This document shows positions 13,517 to 22,879 of a stretch of DNA of 64,000 nt, piece after piece. Source of the stretch: Enterocola sp045654205 (GTDB taxonomy: Bacteria; Bacteroidota; Bacteroidia; Bacteroidales; Paludibacteraceae). A model generated the notes under the pieces. The model was not told the origin of the DNA. It made no database searches and saw only the letters and a list, made by a program, of their open reading frames with translations. The position numbers were made by a program, and so were the translations under genes. The first letter of the stretch is position 1, and each line of letters begins with the position of its first letter. The DNA is taken from the NCBI GenBank assembly GCA_045654205.1, contig JAZOMZ010000011.1, positions 62,001 to 126,000 on the forward strand, read 5' to 3'.

Positions 13517-14143
13517 TTAATTATTTAATTCAGGGTTTTTGGCACGTTGGAACCAAATAATACAACCCAATAAGATAAGTGCCATAGGAGGCATTAGCAT
13601 AAGACCATTGTTAATGTAACCAAATTCATAAACACAATCTGGAATTACTTTAATACCTAATAATGTACCTGCACTGAAAAGTTCACGAACAAATGCAACA
13701 ACTACTAAGATCATAGCATAACCGAAACCATTACCTAGACCGTCAAGAGTAGAAGCCCAAGGACCATTTGCCATAGCAAATGCTTCAAGACGACCCATTA
13801 GGATACAGTTGGTAATGATAAGACCGATATAAACTGAAAGTTGTACACTCACATCGTATGCAAATGCCTTTAAAACTTCACTTACAATAGTTACTAACGC
13901 AGCTACTACAACCAATTGTACGATAATACGAATACGGTTTGGAATAGTATTACGAAGAAGTGAAATAACTAAGTTTGCTAAAGCAACGATAATGGTAACT
14001 GAAATACCCATTACTAAAGCTGGCTCTAGTTTTACGGTTACAGCTAAGGCAGAACAGATACCTAAAATTTGCATTGTTACTGGGTTGTCTAACCATAAAG
14101 GTCTAGTAAACGCAGCACGATTTTCTTTTGAAAATAAACTCAT
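13517..14143 (-). CDS. nqrD: Na+-NQR subunit D
   Basis: 208-residue membrane subunit, homologous to NqrE, with six helices. The conserved segments are QILGICSALAVTVKLEPAL near the N-terminus and LIITNCILMGRLEAFAM in the middle, each with the conserved Cys of the iron site shared with NqrE. Overall length matches the family. Fourth gene of the operon, 13 bases after nqrC. Confidence 0.98.
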   Translation of the reverse strand: MSLFSKENRAAFTRPLWLDNPVTMQILGICSALAVTVKLEPALVMGISVTIIVALANLVISLLRNTIPNRIRIIVQLVVVAALVTIVSEVLKAFAYDVSVQLSVYIGLIITNCILMGRLEAFAMANGPWASTLDGLGNGFGYAMILVVVAFVRELFSAGTLLGIKVIPDCVYEFGYINNGLMLMPPMALILLGCIIWFQRAKNPELNN

Positions 14144-14156
14144 CTTCTGTTCCTCC

Positions 14157-14846
14157 TTATTGTTTTAAAAAGTTAACATATTGACCTAAACCTTCTAAAA
14201 GCATAGCGTCTACACCTTGAGAAGTGATAGTACCACCAGAGATACCGTTTACATAATCTTTAGTATCATCTGTTTTACCTGGTTTTACAATAGCGATAGA
14301 AGTAAACTCGCCTTCTCTACTGATTTTTTTGCCAGGAAATTGATTTTGGAATTTAGGAAGAGCGATATCAGCACCCAAACCTGGAGTTTCACTAGCGTGA
14401 GCGAAATAAGCACCGTAAACAGTAGCTTTATCGTCGTTTAATGAAACATAACCCCAAATTGGACCCCAAAGACCTGTACCATACACTGGTAACACATATT
14501 TGGTTTCGCCATTGATTTGGCAAACATAAAGTGGAAGTTGACGTTCTGCAAGTGGTTTAGCGTTTTCTACTTTAGATACAATATCAAAAGCACCAGTTTC
14601 TGCTATAACAGCACCTTCTGAGTTGATAAGTTTTTCTTGTAGAACTATTTCGCTATATAGTTTAGAGGCGTCAGCATCTTTTAAATCTACATTTAGAGAA
14701 GATAAGATTTGTTTTTTCTTATCTAGAGCAACATTTTCGTCTTGAATATCTTTCAATGAAGAAGAAACGAAAGCTAGCAAGAAAGCCACGATAATAACCA
14801 TGACCGATGCATATACAATGGTATAAGTATTACTGTTAGTATTCAT
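14157..14846 (-). CDS. nqrC: Na+-NQR subunit C, covalent FMN protein
   Basis: 229 residues: one N-terminal membrane helix (about 8-28), then a periplasmic FMN-binding domain. The covalent FMN site is the Thr of SGGTITS (Thr206) near the C-terminus. The usual motif is S-G-A-T, so the Ala is Gly here, but the acceptor Thr and the following ITS are kept. FMN transfer needs an ApbE flavin transferase, which is not in this window. Ten bases after nqrB. Confidence 0.97.
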   Translation of the reverse strand: MNTNSNTYTIVYASVMVIIVAFLLAFVSSSLKDIQDENVALDKKKQILSSLNVDLKDADASKLYSEIVLQEKLINSEGAVIAETGAFDIVSKVENAKPLAERQLPLYVCQINGETKYVLPVYGTGLWGPIWGYVSLNDDKATVYGAYFAHASETPGLGADIALPKFQNQFPGKKISREGEFTSIAIVKPGKTDDTKDYVNGISGGTITSQGVDAMLLEGLGQYVNFLKQ

Positions 14847-14855
14847 GGTATATTA

Positions 14856-16067
14856 TTATTTAGAGTTAATAGCTTTAGTTGCACGTTTAGCACGTTTTGA
14901 AATATTGCGTTGAACCACTAGGTAGTCGAATAAAGGTGCGAATACGTTACCTAAAAGAATAGCAAGCATCATACCTTCTGGATAACCAGGGTTAAGAACA
15001 CGGATAATAACTGCTAATGAACCGATTAAGCAACCATACATCCATTTACCAGCTTCTGTACGAGCAGAAGTTACAGGGTCTGTAGCCATAAATACAGCAC
15101 CAAATGCAAAACCACCTAAACATAAGTGATAGTACCAAGGAAGTTGAGCTGCAGCTGTATCAGGACCGAATGCATTGAAGATTAACGCCATTAAAGCACC
15201 ACTACCAAAGATAGAAAGCATTACTTTCCAGCTAGCGATGCGAGTTACTAATAATAAGATAGCACCTAATGCAATAGCAATAACACTAGTTTCACCAATA
15301 GAACCTGGAATAAAACCAATAATAGTATCCATTAATGAAACAGGTTCGCCTATAACATTAGTTAAAGCTACTTCTGAAGTAGGAGCCACAGCTACTTGAC
15401 CAAGAGGAGTTGCACCTGTAAAGCCATCTACTTGTGTACCAGCACCTAAACCAAACGTATCAGCGGTACGCACCCAAACTGCGTCACCAGACATTTTAGA
15501 AGGATAAGCAAAGAATAGGAATGCACGAGCAATTAAAGCTACGTTGAAGATATTCATACCTGTACCACCAAAGATTTCTTTAGCAAAGATTACTGCAAAT
15601 GCAGTAGCAAGAGCTAAAATCCATAGTGGGCATTCCACTGGAACAATCATTGGTAGGATAATACCTGTAACAAGGAAACCTTCGTGAATTTCTTCTCCTT
15701 TAAATTGAGCTACTGTAAACTCGATACCTAAACCTACAAGGTAAGCAACCACGATTTTAGGTAATACAGCAAGAAGACCATAAGAGAAGATTTCAAAGAA
15801 GCCTACTTCTTGGCCTATAGCTAAATAGTGTTGGTAACCCACGTTATACATACCAAATAATAAAGCAGGCATAAGTGCTATTACCACCATAATCATAATT
15901 CGTTTTGAATCTACTGCGTCGTGGATATGAGCTCCAGATTTAGAAGTAGTATTCGGAACGAATAAGAATGTTTCGAATCCGTCAAAGACAGAACGGAACA
16001 TCGATAATTTACCACCTTCTGAGAAGGTAGGTTTGATTTTATCGACAAATTTTCTTAAAGCATTCAT
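14856..16067 (-). CDS. nqrB: Na+-NQR subunit B, covalent FMN and quinone site
   Basis: 403-residue membrane protein of the NqrB/RnfD family with about ten helices. The covalent FMN acceptor is Thr220 in DGFTGATPLG. NqrB carries the quinone-binding region and most of the Na+ channel in the inner membrane. The N-terminal cytoplasmic segment includes the conserved HIHDAVDSKR. Second gene of the operon, 21 bases after nqrA. Confidence 0.98.
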   Translation of the reverse strand: MNALRKFVDKIKPTFSEGGKLSMFRSVFDGFETFLFVPNTTSKSGAHIHDAVDSKRIMIMVVIALMPALLFGMYNVGYQHYLAIGQEVGFFEIFSYGLLAVLPKIVVAYLVGLGIEFTVAQFKGEEIHEGFLVTGIILPMIVPVECPLWILALATAFAVIFAKEIFGGTGMNIFNVALIARAFLFFAYPSKMSGDAVWVRTADTFGLGAGTQVDGFTGATPLGQVAVAPTSEVALTNVIGEPVSLMDTIIGFIPGSIGETSVIAIALGAILLLVTRIASWKVMLSIFGSGALMALIFNAFGPDTAAAQLPWYYHLCLGGFAFGAVFMATDPVTSARTEAGKWMYGCLIGSLAVIIRVLNPGYPEGMMLAILLGNVFAPLFDYLVVQRNISKRAKRATKAINSK

Positions 16068-16088
16068 TATTTATAGTTTATTAATTTC

Positions 16089-17444
16089 TTAACACATTTC
16101 TTTTCTTAACATATCTAGACCTTGGCGAACTATTTTTTGTAGTTCTACTTTTGAAGAACATACAAATTCTGCTGCTGCAAAGTCTTCTGGAGCTACTTCA
16201 TAAATACCAAGTTCTTCCATTTTTTCAATATCGCCAGAGATAATTGCTTTAAGCAAGAATTCTGGATAGATATCCATTGGGAATACTTTATCATATTCTC
16301 CAGACATAATCATGTGACGTTCGCCACCTTGAAGACGTGCATCGAAAGAGAATTTGAATTTATTACGTAGGCAAGAACATAGCATACCAGAAAGGAATGA
16401 ACCATTTAAGCTAAATTTCTTCAAACCTGGCATCATCCAACCAAACATTTCGTGTGTATCGTCACCTTCTGGAATTACAGTTAGTTGAGAAACGAAAGGA
16501 TTTAACCAAGCATCTGCAGAAACTTGTGTACCTGACAATGGGTTACCTGCGATATAACGAAGATTTCTACCTTCTAATACATTAGCTTTAGCAATAGATG
16601 AAACATTGCTACCCATTACTACTTTATAATAAGCAGGAGTTGCAGCGTTTTCACCACAGAATGCTACTGTTTTGGTGAAATCTAATTTTCCTTTGTTAAC
16701 GAAACGACCGATGATAGCCACTTCTTGTGGAGCGATAGTCCAAACCACTTCACCACGATTGATAGGTGCTACTTTGTTGATTTGAACACCAACGTTGCTA
16801 GCAGGATAATCTCCTTCAAACTGAGTTACTGTAGCATTTTGAAGAGAAGCAGCCCATGCGCAACCTTTTTCAACACCTACATAAACAGGAGCAATTTTGC
16901 TAATAGCATTGATACCTGCTTGGAAGTTTGAAACTTCATCTTTTAAAATAAAGTTGAAATTTGGAGCAAGTGGAGCTTTATCAAAAGCTGAAATAAATAT
17001 AGCTCTTGGAGTATCTGTTGGAGCTATACATACGTCGTAAGGACGTTGTTTGAAGAAAGCAAGAAAACCTGCATCAGAAAGAGAAGATTTAACTTCTTCT
17101 GCAGAGCCATCAAGATTGATAGGCTTAATTTCTGCTTGTTCTGCTTTAAAATCGTTTTGAACAACGAAATCTAAAATTTTACGTCTTTCACCACGATTAA
17201 TTGCAACTAATTCACCACTCACAGGTGAAACTATCTTAAGGTCTGGATTCTTTTTATCAATAAATAAAACAGAACCAACCTTCACTTTATCACCAACCTT
17301 AGCCACTGGTTTAGGAGTAATACCATAGAAACTCTCTGGATTGAATCCTATTAAGGCTGATTGGGATACGCGGCCATATTCTTCTTTGGCTTGTCCAACC
17401 ATCTGAATATTAAGGCCTTGCTTAATTTTAATTAAATCTGCCAT
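16089..17444 (-). CDS. nqrA: Na+-NQR subunit A
   Basis: 451-residue cytoplasmic-face subunit of the Na+-translocating NADH:quinone reductase, implicated in quinone binding. Conserved N-terminal KIKQGLNIQMVG and GITPKPVAKVGDKVKVGSVLF (a lipoyl-like fold), and C-terminal EFLLKAIISGDIEKMEELGIYEV are diagnostic. First gene of the six-gene leftward operon; a TATCTTTG box lies at 17488-17495. The ion pumped is presumed Na+ from family knowledge. Confidence 0.98.
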   Translation of the reverse strand: MADLIKIKQGLNIQMVGQAKEEYGRVSQSALIGFNPESFYGITPKPVAKVGDKVKVGSVLFIDKKNPDLKIVSPVSGELVAINRGERRKILDFVVQNDFKAEQAEIKPINLDGSAEEVKSSLSDAGFLAFFKQRPYDVCIAPTDTPRAIFISAFDKAPLAPNFNFILKDEVSNFQAGINAISKIAPVYVGVEKGCAWAASLQNATVTQFEGDYPASNVGVQINKVAPINRGEVVWTIAPQEVAIIGRFVNKGKLDFTKTVAFCGENAATPAYYKVVMGSNVSSIAKANVLEGRNLRYIAGNPLSGTQVSADAWLNPFVSQLTVIPEGDDTHEMFGWMMPGLKKFSLNGSFLSGMLCSCLRNKFKFSFDARLQGGERHMIMSGEYDKVFPMDIYPEFLLKAIISGDIEKMEELGIYEVAPEDFAAAEFVCSSKVELQKIVRQGLDMLRKEMC

Positions 17445-17487
17445 AAATATTTTTGACGAATAAAAGTTTCATTAAAAAATTTGGACA

Positions 17488-17495
17488 CAAAGATA
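17488..17495 (-). promoter_or_regulatory. nqr operon -7 promoter box (TATCTTTG)
   Basis: Exact TAnnTTTG on the minus strand 43 bases before the nqrA ATG. No strong -33 TTTG is visible; the heptamer repeat begins where it would lie. Confidence 0.65.
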
Positions 17496-17510
17496 ATAAA
17501 AATAATTTGA

Positions 17511-17620
17511 AATTAGGAATTAGGAATTAGGAATTTTTGTGCAAACCGAGTGCAAATAAGTTTACTTAATTTGCCGAGGTGCAGCCAAAAATCACGAGCG
17601 AAGCGAGTAACTTGAACAGC
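17511..17620 (+). repeat. Dispersed intergenic repeat, heptamer run plus core (copy 1)
   Basis: Three tandem AATTAGG units (17511-17534) lead into a core with TTTTTGTGCAAAC, GAGTGCAAATAAGTTT and GCCGAGGTGCAGCC. The same order of pieces recurs on the opposite strand at 44455-44535 and, more diverged, at 39661-39797 and 42471-42530. Confidence 0.7.
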
Positions 17621-17656
17621 GAGAGCAAAGATTTTCAATTGGAATGTATACAAAAA

Positions 17657-17686
17657 CAAATGGTTACCTCGCTCGGTAACCATTTG
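17657..17686. terminator. 12-bp hairpin in the nqrA-lysC gap
   Basis: Arms CAAATGGTTACC (17657-17668) and GGTAACCATTTG (17675-17686) with loop TCGCTC. No T-tract follows closely on either strand, so it may be part of the repeat element rather than a working terminator. Confidence 0.45.
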
Positions 17687-17890
17687 CCCCATCTTAATTC
17701 TTAATCTTTTTCTTACGAAGAAAACTAATATGTTACAAAGGTAATGCTCCAGACAATACTGTGCAAATATTCTAGCAATAAAATTCATTATAATAACATA
17801 TTTTAACATTTAAAGCCCATTTGTTAAATTATTAATGTGTTTATTTGGTTGATTATTACACATTATATAATGATTTATCCAATATAGACA

Positions 17891-17919
17891 TTGTTTTACA
17901 CTTTTTTTTATTAACTTTG
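17891..17919 (+). promoter_or_regulatory. Promoter of the lysC operon
   Basis: TTG at 17891-17893 and TAACTTTG at 17912-17919, 18 bases apart, fit the Bacteroidota consensus. The leader before the ATG at 17945 is about 20 bases. Confidence 0.75.
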
Positions 17920-17944
17920 CGTCCAAAATTTAATCTTTATAACT

Positions 17945-19261
17945 ATGAAAGTTTTGAAATTCGGCGGAACATCCGTAGGTTCTGCACAAAGAATGAAAGA
18001 AGTAGCTTCTTTAATCTGTGATGGTGATCAAAAAATAGTAGTACTTTCTGCAATGTCTGGCACAACCAACACATTAGTAGAAATAGCAGACTACCTATAT
18101 AAGAAAAACCCAGTTAGTGCTAATGAAGTCATCAATAAGATGGAGCAAAAGTATGCAGCTGTTGTAGATGAACTTTATTCTAAAGATGAAACTAAAGCAG
18201 AAGCTAACTCTATATTAAAGGTACACTTCGATTTACTTCGCAAATTTACACAAAATAATGTATTCTTATTATTTGATGAGAAAATTATTTTAGCACAAGG
18301 CGAACTTATGTCTACCGCTATGGTAAATCTATATTTACAAGAAATAGGAGTTAAATCTGTCCTACTTCCTTCTTTAGATTTCATGCGTATCGACAAAAAT
18401 AACGAACCAGACCTTGCTTATATTCGCACAAATATTGCTAAATCATTATCTGTATTCCCATCAGATACCGAAATTTATATTACACAAGGCTACATTTGTA
18501 GAAATGCATATAATGAAATAGACAACCTTCAACGTGGTGGTTCAGACTATACAGCATCTTTAATCGGTGCTGCTGTTAAAGCTTCTGAAATCCAAATCTG
18601 GACAGACATTGATGGTATGCACAACAACGACCCTCGTTTTGTAGAAAACACAAAACCGGTGGCTACCCTACACTTCGAAGAAGCAGCAGAACTTGCATAT
18701 TTCGGTGCAAAAATCCTACACCCTACTTGCATTCTTCCTGCTAAGCTTGAAAACATACCTGTGCGTCTATTAAATACAATGGATCCAGAAGCTCCTGGCA
18801 CATTAATTTCTACCAAACTTACACCTAAAAAAATAGAAGCTGTTGCAGCAAAAGATAATATTACCGCTATCAAGATTAAATCTGGCCGTATGCTTCTTGC
18901 TCACGGATTCCTAAGCAAAGTATTTGAATGCTTCGCAACACACAAAACTTCTATTGATATGATTACTACTTCTGAAGTAGGTGTTTCTGTTACTATCGAC
19001 AACGACAAACACCTAGACGAAATAGTAAACGAACTTAAAACATTCGGTACAGTAACTGTAGAAAAAGACATGGTTATTATCTGTGTGGTTGGTGATATGG
19101 ATTCAGAAAACGTTGGTTACCAAGCAAAAATAGTTAATGCTCTTAAAGACATTCCTGTTCGCATGATTTCTTACGGCGGTAGCAACTACAACGTATCATT
19201 CCTTGTTAAAGCAGCAGACAAAAAACGTGCATTAGAATCATTAAGTAAAGAATTATTTTAA
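17945..19261 (+). CDS. lysC: Aspartate kinase
   Basis: First enzyme of the aspartate pathway (L-aspartate to aspartyl-4-phosphate), leading to lysine, diaminopimelate and threonine. 438 residues. N-terminal kinase signature KVLKFGGTSVGSA (2-14); RGGSDYTA near 199-206 is the nucleotide/aspartate-binding loop; two C-terminal ACT domains (about 295-438) normally sense lysine or threonine. It is monofunctional, with no homoserine dehydrogenase fused. Followed after 10 bases by lysA, so lysine-directed. Confidence 0.97.
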   Translation: MKVLKFGGTSVGSAQRMKEVASLICDGDQKIVVLSAMSGTTNTLVEIADYLYKKNPVSANEVINKMEQKYAAVVDELYSKDETKAEANSILKVHFDLLRKFTQNNVFLLFDEKIILAQGELMSTAMVNLYLQEIGVKSVLLPSLDFMRIDKNNEPDLAYIRTNIAKSLSVFPSDTEIYITQGYICRNAYNEIDNLQRGGSDYTASLIGAAVKASEIQIWTDIDGMHNNDPRFVENTKPVATLHFEEAAELAYFGAKILHPTCILPAKLENIPVRLLNTMDPEAPGTLISTKLTPKKIEAVAAKDNITAIKIKSGRMLLAHGFLSKVFECFATHKTSIDMITTSEVGVSVTIDNDKHLDEIVNELKTFGTVTVEKDMVIICVVGDMDSENVGYQAKIVNALKDIPVRMISYGGSNYNVSFLVKAADKKRALESLSKELF

Positions 19262-19271
19262 TTGATTATAA

Positions 19272-20429
19272 ATGAAAGGAAATTTTCCGATAGAAAAATG
19301 GGGTAATTTAACTACCCCATTCTATTTTTACGATACAACCCTACTAAAGAACACTTTAGAGGCAATAAAAAAAGAAACAGACAAGTACAATTTCTGCCAA
19401 CACTACGCAATTAAAGCAAATGCAAACCCTCGCATCCTTAAACTTATAGCTAGTTATGGTTTTGGTGCAGACTGTGTGAGCGGTGGCGAAGTAAGAGCAG
19501 CTATTGAAGCAGGTTTCCCTGCTGACAAAGTAGTTTTTGCTGGAGTTGGTAAGGCAGATTGGGAAATAAACCTAGCACTTGATGCAGATATTTTCTGTTT
19601 CAACGTAGAATCACTTGCAGAACTATACATTATTAATGAATTGGCTATTGCCAAAGGCAAAACTGCAAGAGTAGAATTCAGAGTAAACCCAAATGTGGAT
19701 GCACATACACACGCAAAAATTACAACTGGTCTTTCTGAAAACAAATTTGGCATAAATATGAGCCAAATTTCTAGCGTTATAAAAGAAGCAAATACACTTT
19801 CAAATATTGAAGTAGTTGGTCTTCACTTCCATATTGGTTCACAAATCACTGATATGAGTGCATTTAAAGACCTTTGTATTAAAGCAAACGAACTTCAAGA
19901 CGAGCTAGAAAAAGAAGGCATCACCTTCCCTAATATGAACTTTGGCGGTGGCTTAGGTATTGATTATCATCATCCAAACCACATTAATATACCAGATTTT
20001 GAAAACTACTTTGCAGTGTTCAACAAACTTGTAAACCGCAGAGAAGGTCAAAATATTCACTTTGAACTTGGTAGAGCTGTGGTTGGTCAATGTGGCAATC
20101 TTATTAGCCGCGTGCTTTATGTAAAAGAAGGTGAAGTTAAGCGTTTTGCTATCCTAGATGCAGGTTTCACAGAACTTATCCGTCCTGCCATGTACGACGC
20201 ATACCACAGAATAGAAAACCTAAGCAGCAATCTTGCAGAAAAAGAATACGATGTAGTTGGCCCTATTTGCGAATCATCAGACGTATTTGGCAAAAATGTA
20301 ATGCTAAACGAAGTAAAACGTGGCGACATTATAGCTCTTCGTTCTGCTGGAGCATACGGCGAAGTAATGAGTTCTCAATACAACTTAAGAAACCTTCCAA
20401 ACAGTTATTTCTCAGAAGACTTTGAATAA
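19272..20429 (+). CDS. lysA: Diaminopimelate decarboxylase
   Basis: PLP-dependent decarboxylation of meso-diaminopimelate to L-lysine, the last step of lysine synthesis. 385 residues, somewhat shorter than the usual 410-420. PLP Lys48 in HYAIKANANP, the HFHIGSQ segment, the glycine-rich phosphate-binding FGGGLGIDY, and the substrate site CESSDVFGKN (about 336-345) are all present. Lies between lysC and a glycosyltransferase gene in one apparent operon. Confidence 0.97.
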   Translation: MKGNFPIEKWGNLTTPFYFYDTTLLKNTLEAIKKETDKYNFCQHYAIKANANPRILKLIASYGFGADCVSGGEVRAAIEAGFPADKVVFAGVGKADWEINLALDADIFCFNVESLAELYIINELAIAKGKTARVEFRVNPNVDAHTHAKITTGLSENKFGINMSQISSVIKEANTLSNIEVVGLHFHIGSQITDMSAFKDLCIKANELQDELEKEGITFPNMNFGGGLGIDYHHPNHINIPDFENYFAVFNKLVNRREGQNIHFELGRAVVGQCGNLISRVLYVKEGEVKRFAILDAGFTELIRPAMYDAYHRIENLSSNLAEKEYDVVGPICESSDVFGKNVMLNEVKRGDIIALRSAGAYGEVMSSQYNLRNLPNSYFSEDFE

Positions 20430-20433
20430 CAAT

Positions 20434-21600
20434 ATGTTAGAAACTCTATTAAATACATTTTCTACTGCCGAACTTATATGTTTGGCAGTACTATTTTTTA
20501 GCCTTTTAGTACAACTTTATTTTTACCTACGTTTCTACACAGCAGTTTTCAGACACAAACGTAGAATTAAGAAAGGTAAAATTAAACTTATGGAAACACT
20601 TCCAGAGGTTTCTGTAATTATTTGTGCAAGAAATGAGGAAGAAAACCTTAATAAACACCTTCCTAGTGTTTTAAAACAAGACTATCCAAACTACGAAGTA
20701 ATTGTTATCAACGACCGTTCTTACGACGACACAGAAACTGTTTTAGAACTACTAAAGAAAGACTACCCTCATCTGAAAACTAGTTTTGTACCACACGATG
20801 CCAAATATATCGATTCCAAGAAAATTGCAGTTATTCTTGGTGTAAAAGCAGCCCAAAACGACATTCTAGTATTTACAGATGCCGACTGTGAACCTATTTC
20901 AGATAAATGGCTAGAAAATATAGTTAGAAGCTTCTCTGGCAACACTCAAATAGTATTAGGCTATGGAGCTTACAATAAAAATAAGAGTTTCACAAACTTC
21001 ACTCAAGTATTTGATACATTATTTATAGGTATTCAATACCTAAATTATGCTATTGCAGGTCATCCTTATATGGGCGTGGGCAGAAATATGGCATACAGAA
21101 AGAGTTTCTTTGAAAAATCTAAGGGATTTTCCAAACATCTTGATATTCAATCTGGCGACGACGACCTTTTTGTCAACGATTTTGCACGTAGAAAAAACAC
21201 TTCGGTATGCATTGGTACAGAGAGCATTACCACATCTGAAGAGAAGAAAACATTCTCTGCATTTTTAGCACAAAAAGAACGTCATCTTTCCACTTCAGGC
21301 AGATACAAATTTTCTTCTAAATTTATTTTAGGCACAGAACTTGGCAGTAGATTTCTGTTTTATGCAGGCATTATAGCAACTTGTATTTTAGGGCTACCTT
21401 ATTGGTATTTTATTGCACCAGGAGCATTCCTTTTAAGATACATTACTCAATACACTATTATCAACCTTAATGCAAAAGCATTAGGCGAAAGAAAATTCTA
21501 TTTCGGCATAGGTTTCATGGATATTTTCCTTCCACTAGTAAACCTTTACCTATACATAGTAGCATATTTCCGTCCAAAAGCACATTACAAGTGGAAGTAA
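20434..21600 (+). CDS. Family 2 membrane glycosyltransferase
   Basis: GT2 enzyme, 388 residues from ATG 20434 (a TTG 12 bases earlier overlaps lysA and is less likely). One N-terminal membrane helix (about 15-32); catalytic domain with SVIICARNEEENL, the DADC metal site (FTDADCEP), SGDDDLF and QKERHLSTSGRY (the QxxRW position); two or three C-terminal helices. It transfers sugar from a nucleotide donor at the inner face of the membrane; acceptor unknown. It starts only four bases after lysA, so it is co-transcribed with the lysine genes, for no functional reason I can see. Confidence 0.9.
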   Translation: MLETLLNTFSTAELICLAVLFFSLLVQLYFYLRFYTAVFRHKRRIKKGKIKLMETLPEVSVIICARNEEENLNKHLPSVLKQDYPNYEVIVINDRSYDDTETVLELLKKDYPHLKTSFVPHDAKYIDSKKIAVILGVKAAQNDILVFTDADCEPISDKWLENIVRSFSGNTQIVLGYGAYNKNKSFTNFTQVFDTLFIGIQYLNYAIAGHPYMGVGRNMAYRKSFFEKSKGFSKHLDIQSGDDDLFVNDFARRKNTSVCIGTESITTSEEKKTFSAFLAQKERHLSTSGRYKFSSKFILGTELGSRFLFYAGIIATCILGLPYWYFIAPGAFLLRYITQYTIINLNAKALGERKFYFGIGFMDIFLPLVNLYLYIVAYFRPKAHYKWK

Positions 21601-21648
21601 TACAATAAACTCATTAAGAATTTTTAGTGAGTGAGATATAATATTTTA

Positions 21649-21680
21649 TTTGCTTTTTGATTATAATATTTGTACCTTTG
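21649..21680 (+). promoter_or_regulatory. Promoter of the bamD-rpoZ-coaBC-recN operon
   Basis: TTTG (21649-21652), 20 bases, TACCTTTG (21673-21680): full consensus. The bamD ATG is at 21688, only seven bases past the -7 box, so the mRNA is predicted to be leaderless or nearly so. Confidence 0.85.
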
Positions 21681-21687
21681 CACCCTA

Positions 21688-22527
21688 ATGAATAAATTAT
21701 TGTACATATTATGCCTTTTTGTGTTCTCTTGCCAAATTTGTTTTGGTAAGATAGACAGCAAGGAATACAAACTTATAAGAAAAAGCACAGACAACAATGC
21801 TAAATATGAGTTTGCGTTAAAGTGCTTTGCAGAAGGAGATTACAAAAAAACTATTGTACTATTAGAAGACATTTCTAATGCTTATAAAGGGACAGAAAGA
21901 TCAGAAAATATCCTATATTTATTATCTACAAGTCACTTTAAAAAGAAAGAATATATTGCAGCAGGACATCATTATAAAACATATGTTAACACATATTTAA
22001 GAGGTTCACATTATACAGAATGTATGTTTATGCTTGCATATTCATATTATCACCAATCTCCAGAAGCCGAGCTAGACCAAACAGCAACTATTCAAGCAAT
22101 AGAACGCTTCCAAATGTTTATAGAAGCATTCCCATACAATGAGCAAACACCTCTTGCAAAACAACTTCAAGCAGAAATGTATGAAAAACTTGCTTTAAGA
22201 GACTTAAAAAATGCTCAATTGTACTATAACATGGGTAACTATAGAGGTAACAACTATAGAGCAGCCGTGGTTACAGCACAAAATGCGCTAAATGACTACC
22301 CAAACACAAAGTACAAAGAAGATTATTCTATAATTATAGTAAGAGCTAAATACAAAGAGGCTATAAATAGTGTTCAAGAAAAACTTAAACAACGTTGTGA
22401 AGACGCACTAGATGAATGCTATTATTTCTCACAAGAATATCCAGAGACAAAACACAAAAAAGAGATAGAAAAAATCTCAACACAATTAAAACATATTTTG
22501 TCACAATTTGAAAATACAGAAGATTAA
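21688..22527 (+). CDS. bamD: Outer-membrane assembly lipoprotein BamD
   Basis: Essential lipoprotein of the Bam complex that inserts beta-barrel proteins into the outer membrane. 279 residues from ATG 21688; an earlier TTG at 21670 lies within the promoter. Lipoprotein signal MNKLLYILCLFVFSC with acylation at Cys15. Then TPR-like repeats typical of BamD/YfiO: ALKCFAEGDYKKTIVLLEDI, YLLSTSHFKKKEYIAAGHHY, AIERFQMFIEAFPYN. First gene of the conserved Bacteroidota block bamD-rpoZ-coaBC-DUF4835-recN. Confidence 0.94.
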   Translation: MNKLLYILCLFVFSCQICFGKIDSKEYKLIRKSTDNNAKYEFALKCFAEGDYKKTIVLLEDISNAYKGTERSENILYLLSTSHFKKKEYIAAGHHYKTYVNTYLRGSHYTECMFMLAYSYYHQSPEAELDQTATIQAIERFQMFIEAFPYNEQTPLAKQLQAEMYEKLALRDLKNAQLYYNMGNYRGNNYRAAVVTAQNALNDYPNTKYKEDYSIIIVRAKYKEAINSVQEKLKQRCEDALDECYYFSQEYPETKHKKEIEKISTQLKHILSQFENTED

Positions 22528-22547
22528 CCTAATTATATATAATTAAA

Positions 22548-22871
22548 ATGGATTACAAAAAATCAAAAGCTCCAACAAACACTGTTACACGCGACGTTAA
22601 CAGCCTATGCGAAAACACAGGTAATGTATATGAAACAGTTGCTATCATAGGTAAACGTGCAAATCAAATAGGTGTTGAAATTAAAGACGAACTTAAACGT
22701 AAACTAGAAGAATTCTCTAGCAACAACGTTGACAACTTAGAAGAAGTATTTGAAAATCGCGAACAAATCGAAATCTCTAAGTACTACGAACGTCTTCCTA
22801 AGCCAGTACTTCTTGCAACTCAAGAATACATCGAAGACAAAACATATTTTCGCAATCCAAACAAAAAATAA
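22548..22871 (+). CDS. rpoZ: RNA polymerase omega subunit
   Basis: 107-residue Bacteroidota-type omega, which helps assemble and stabilise the RNA polymerase core. The signature is NVYETVAIIGKRANQIGVEIKDEL (given here as its two halves NVYETVAIIGKRANQI and GVEIKDEL), equivalent to the RPB6/omega helix. A longer N-terminus than E. coli RpoZ is normal in this phylum. Second gene of the bamD operon, 20 bases after bamD. Confidence 0.93.
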   Translation: MDYKKSKAPTNTVTRDVNSLCENTGNVYETVAIIGKRANQIGVEIKDELKRKLEEFSSNNVDNLEEVFENREQIEISKYYERLPKPVLLATQEYIEDKTYFRNPNKK

Positions 22872-22879
22872 TTTACCCT

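Larger units (their letters stand above)
17445..17944. other. Divergent nqrA/lysC intergenic region with repeat and two promoters
   Basis: This 500-base gap contains the nqr -7 box (17488-17495, minus), a dispersed heptamer repeat with its core (17511-17620), a 12-bp hairpin (17657-17686) and the lysC promoter (17891-17919). A 98-aa minus-strand open frame across 17513-17809 is built from the repeat and is not accepted as a gene. Confidence 0.7.

Noticed and set aside
17513..17809. 98-aa minus-strand open frame
   Set aside because: Built from the heptamer repeat, its core and the 12-bp hairpin; no ribosome site.
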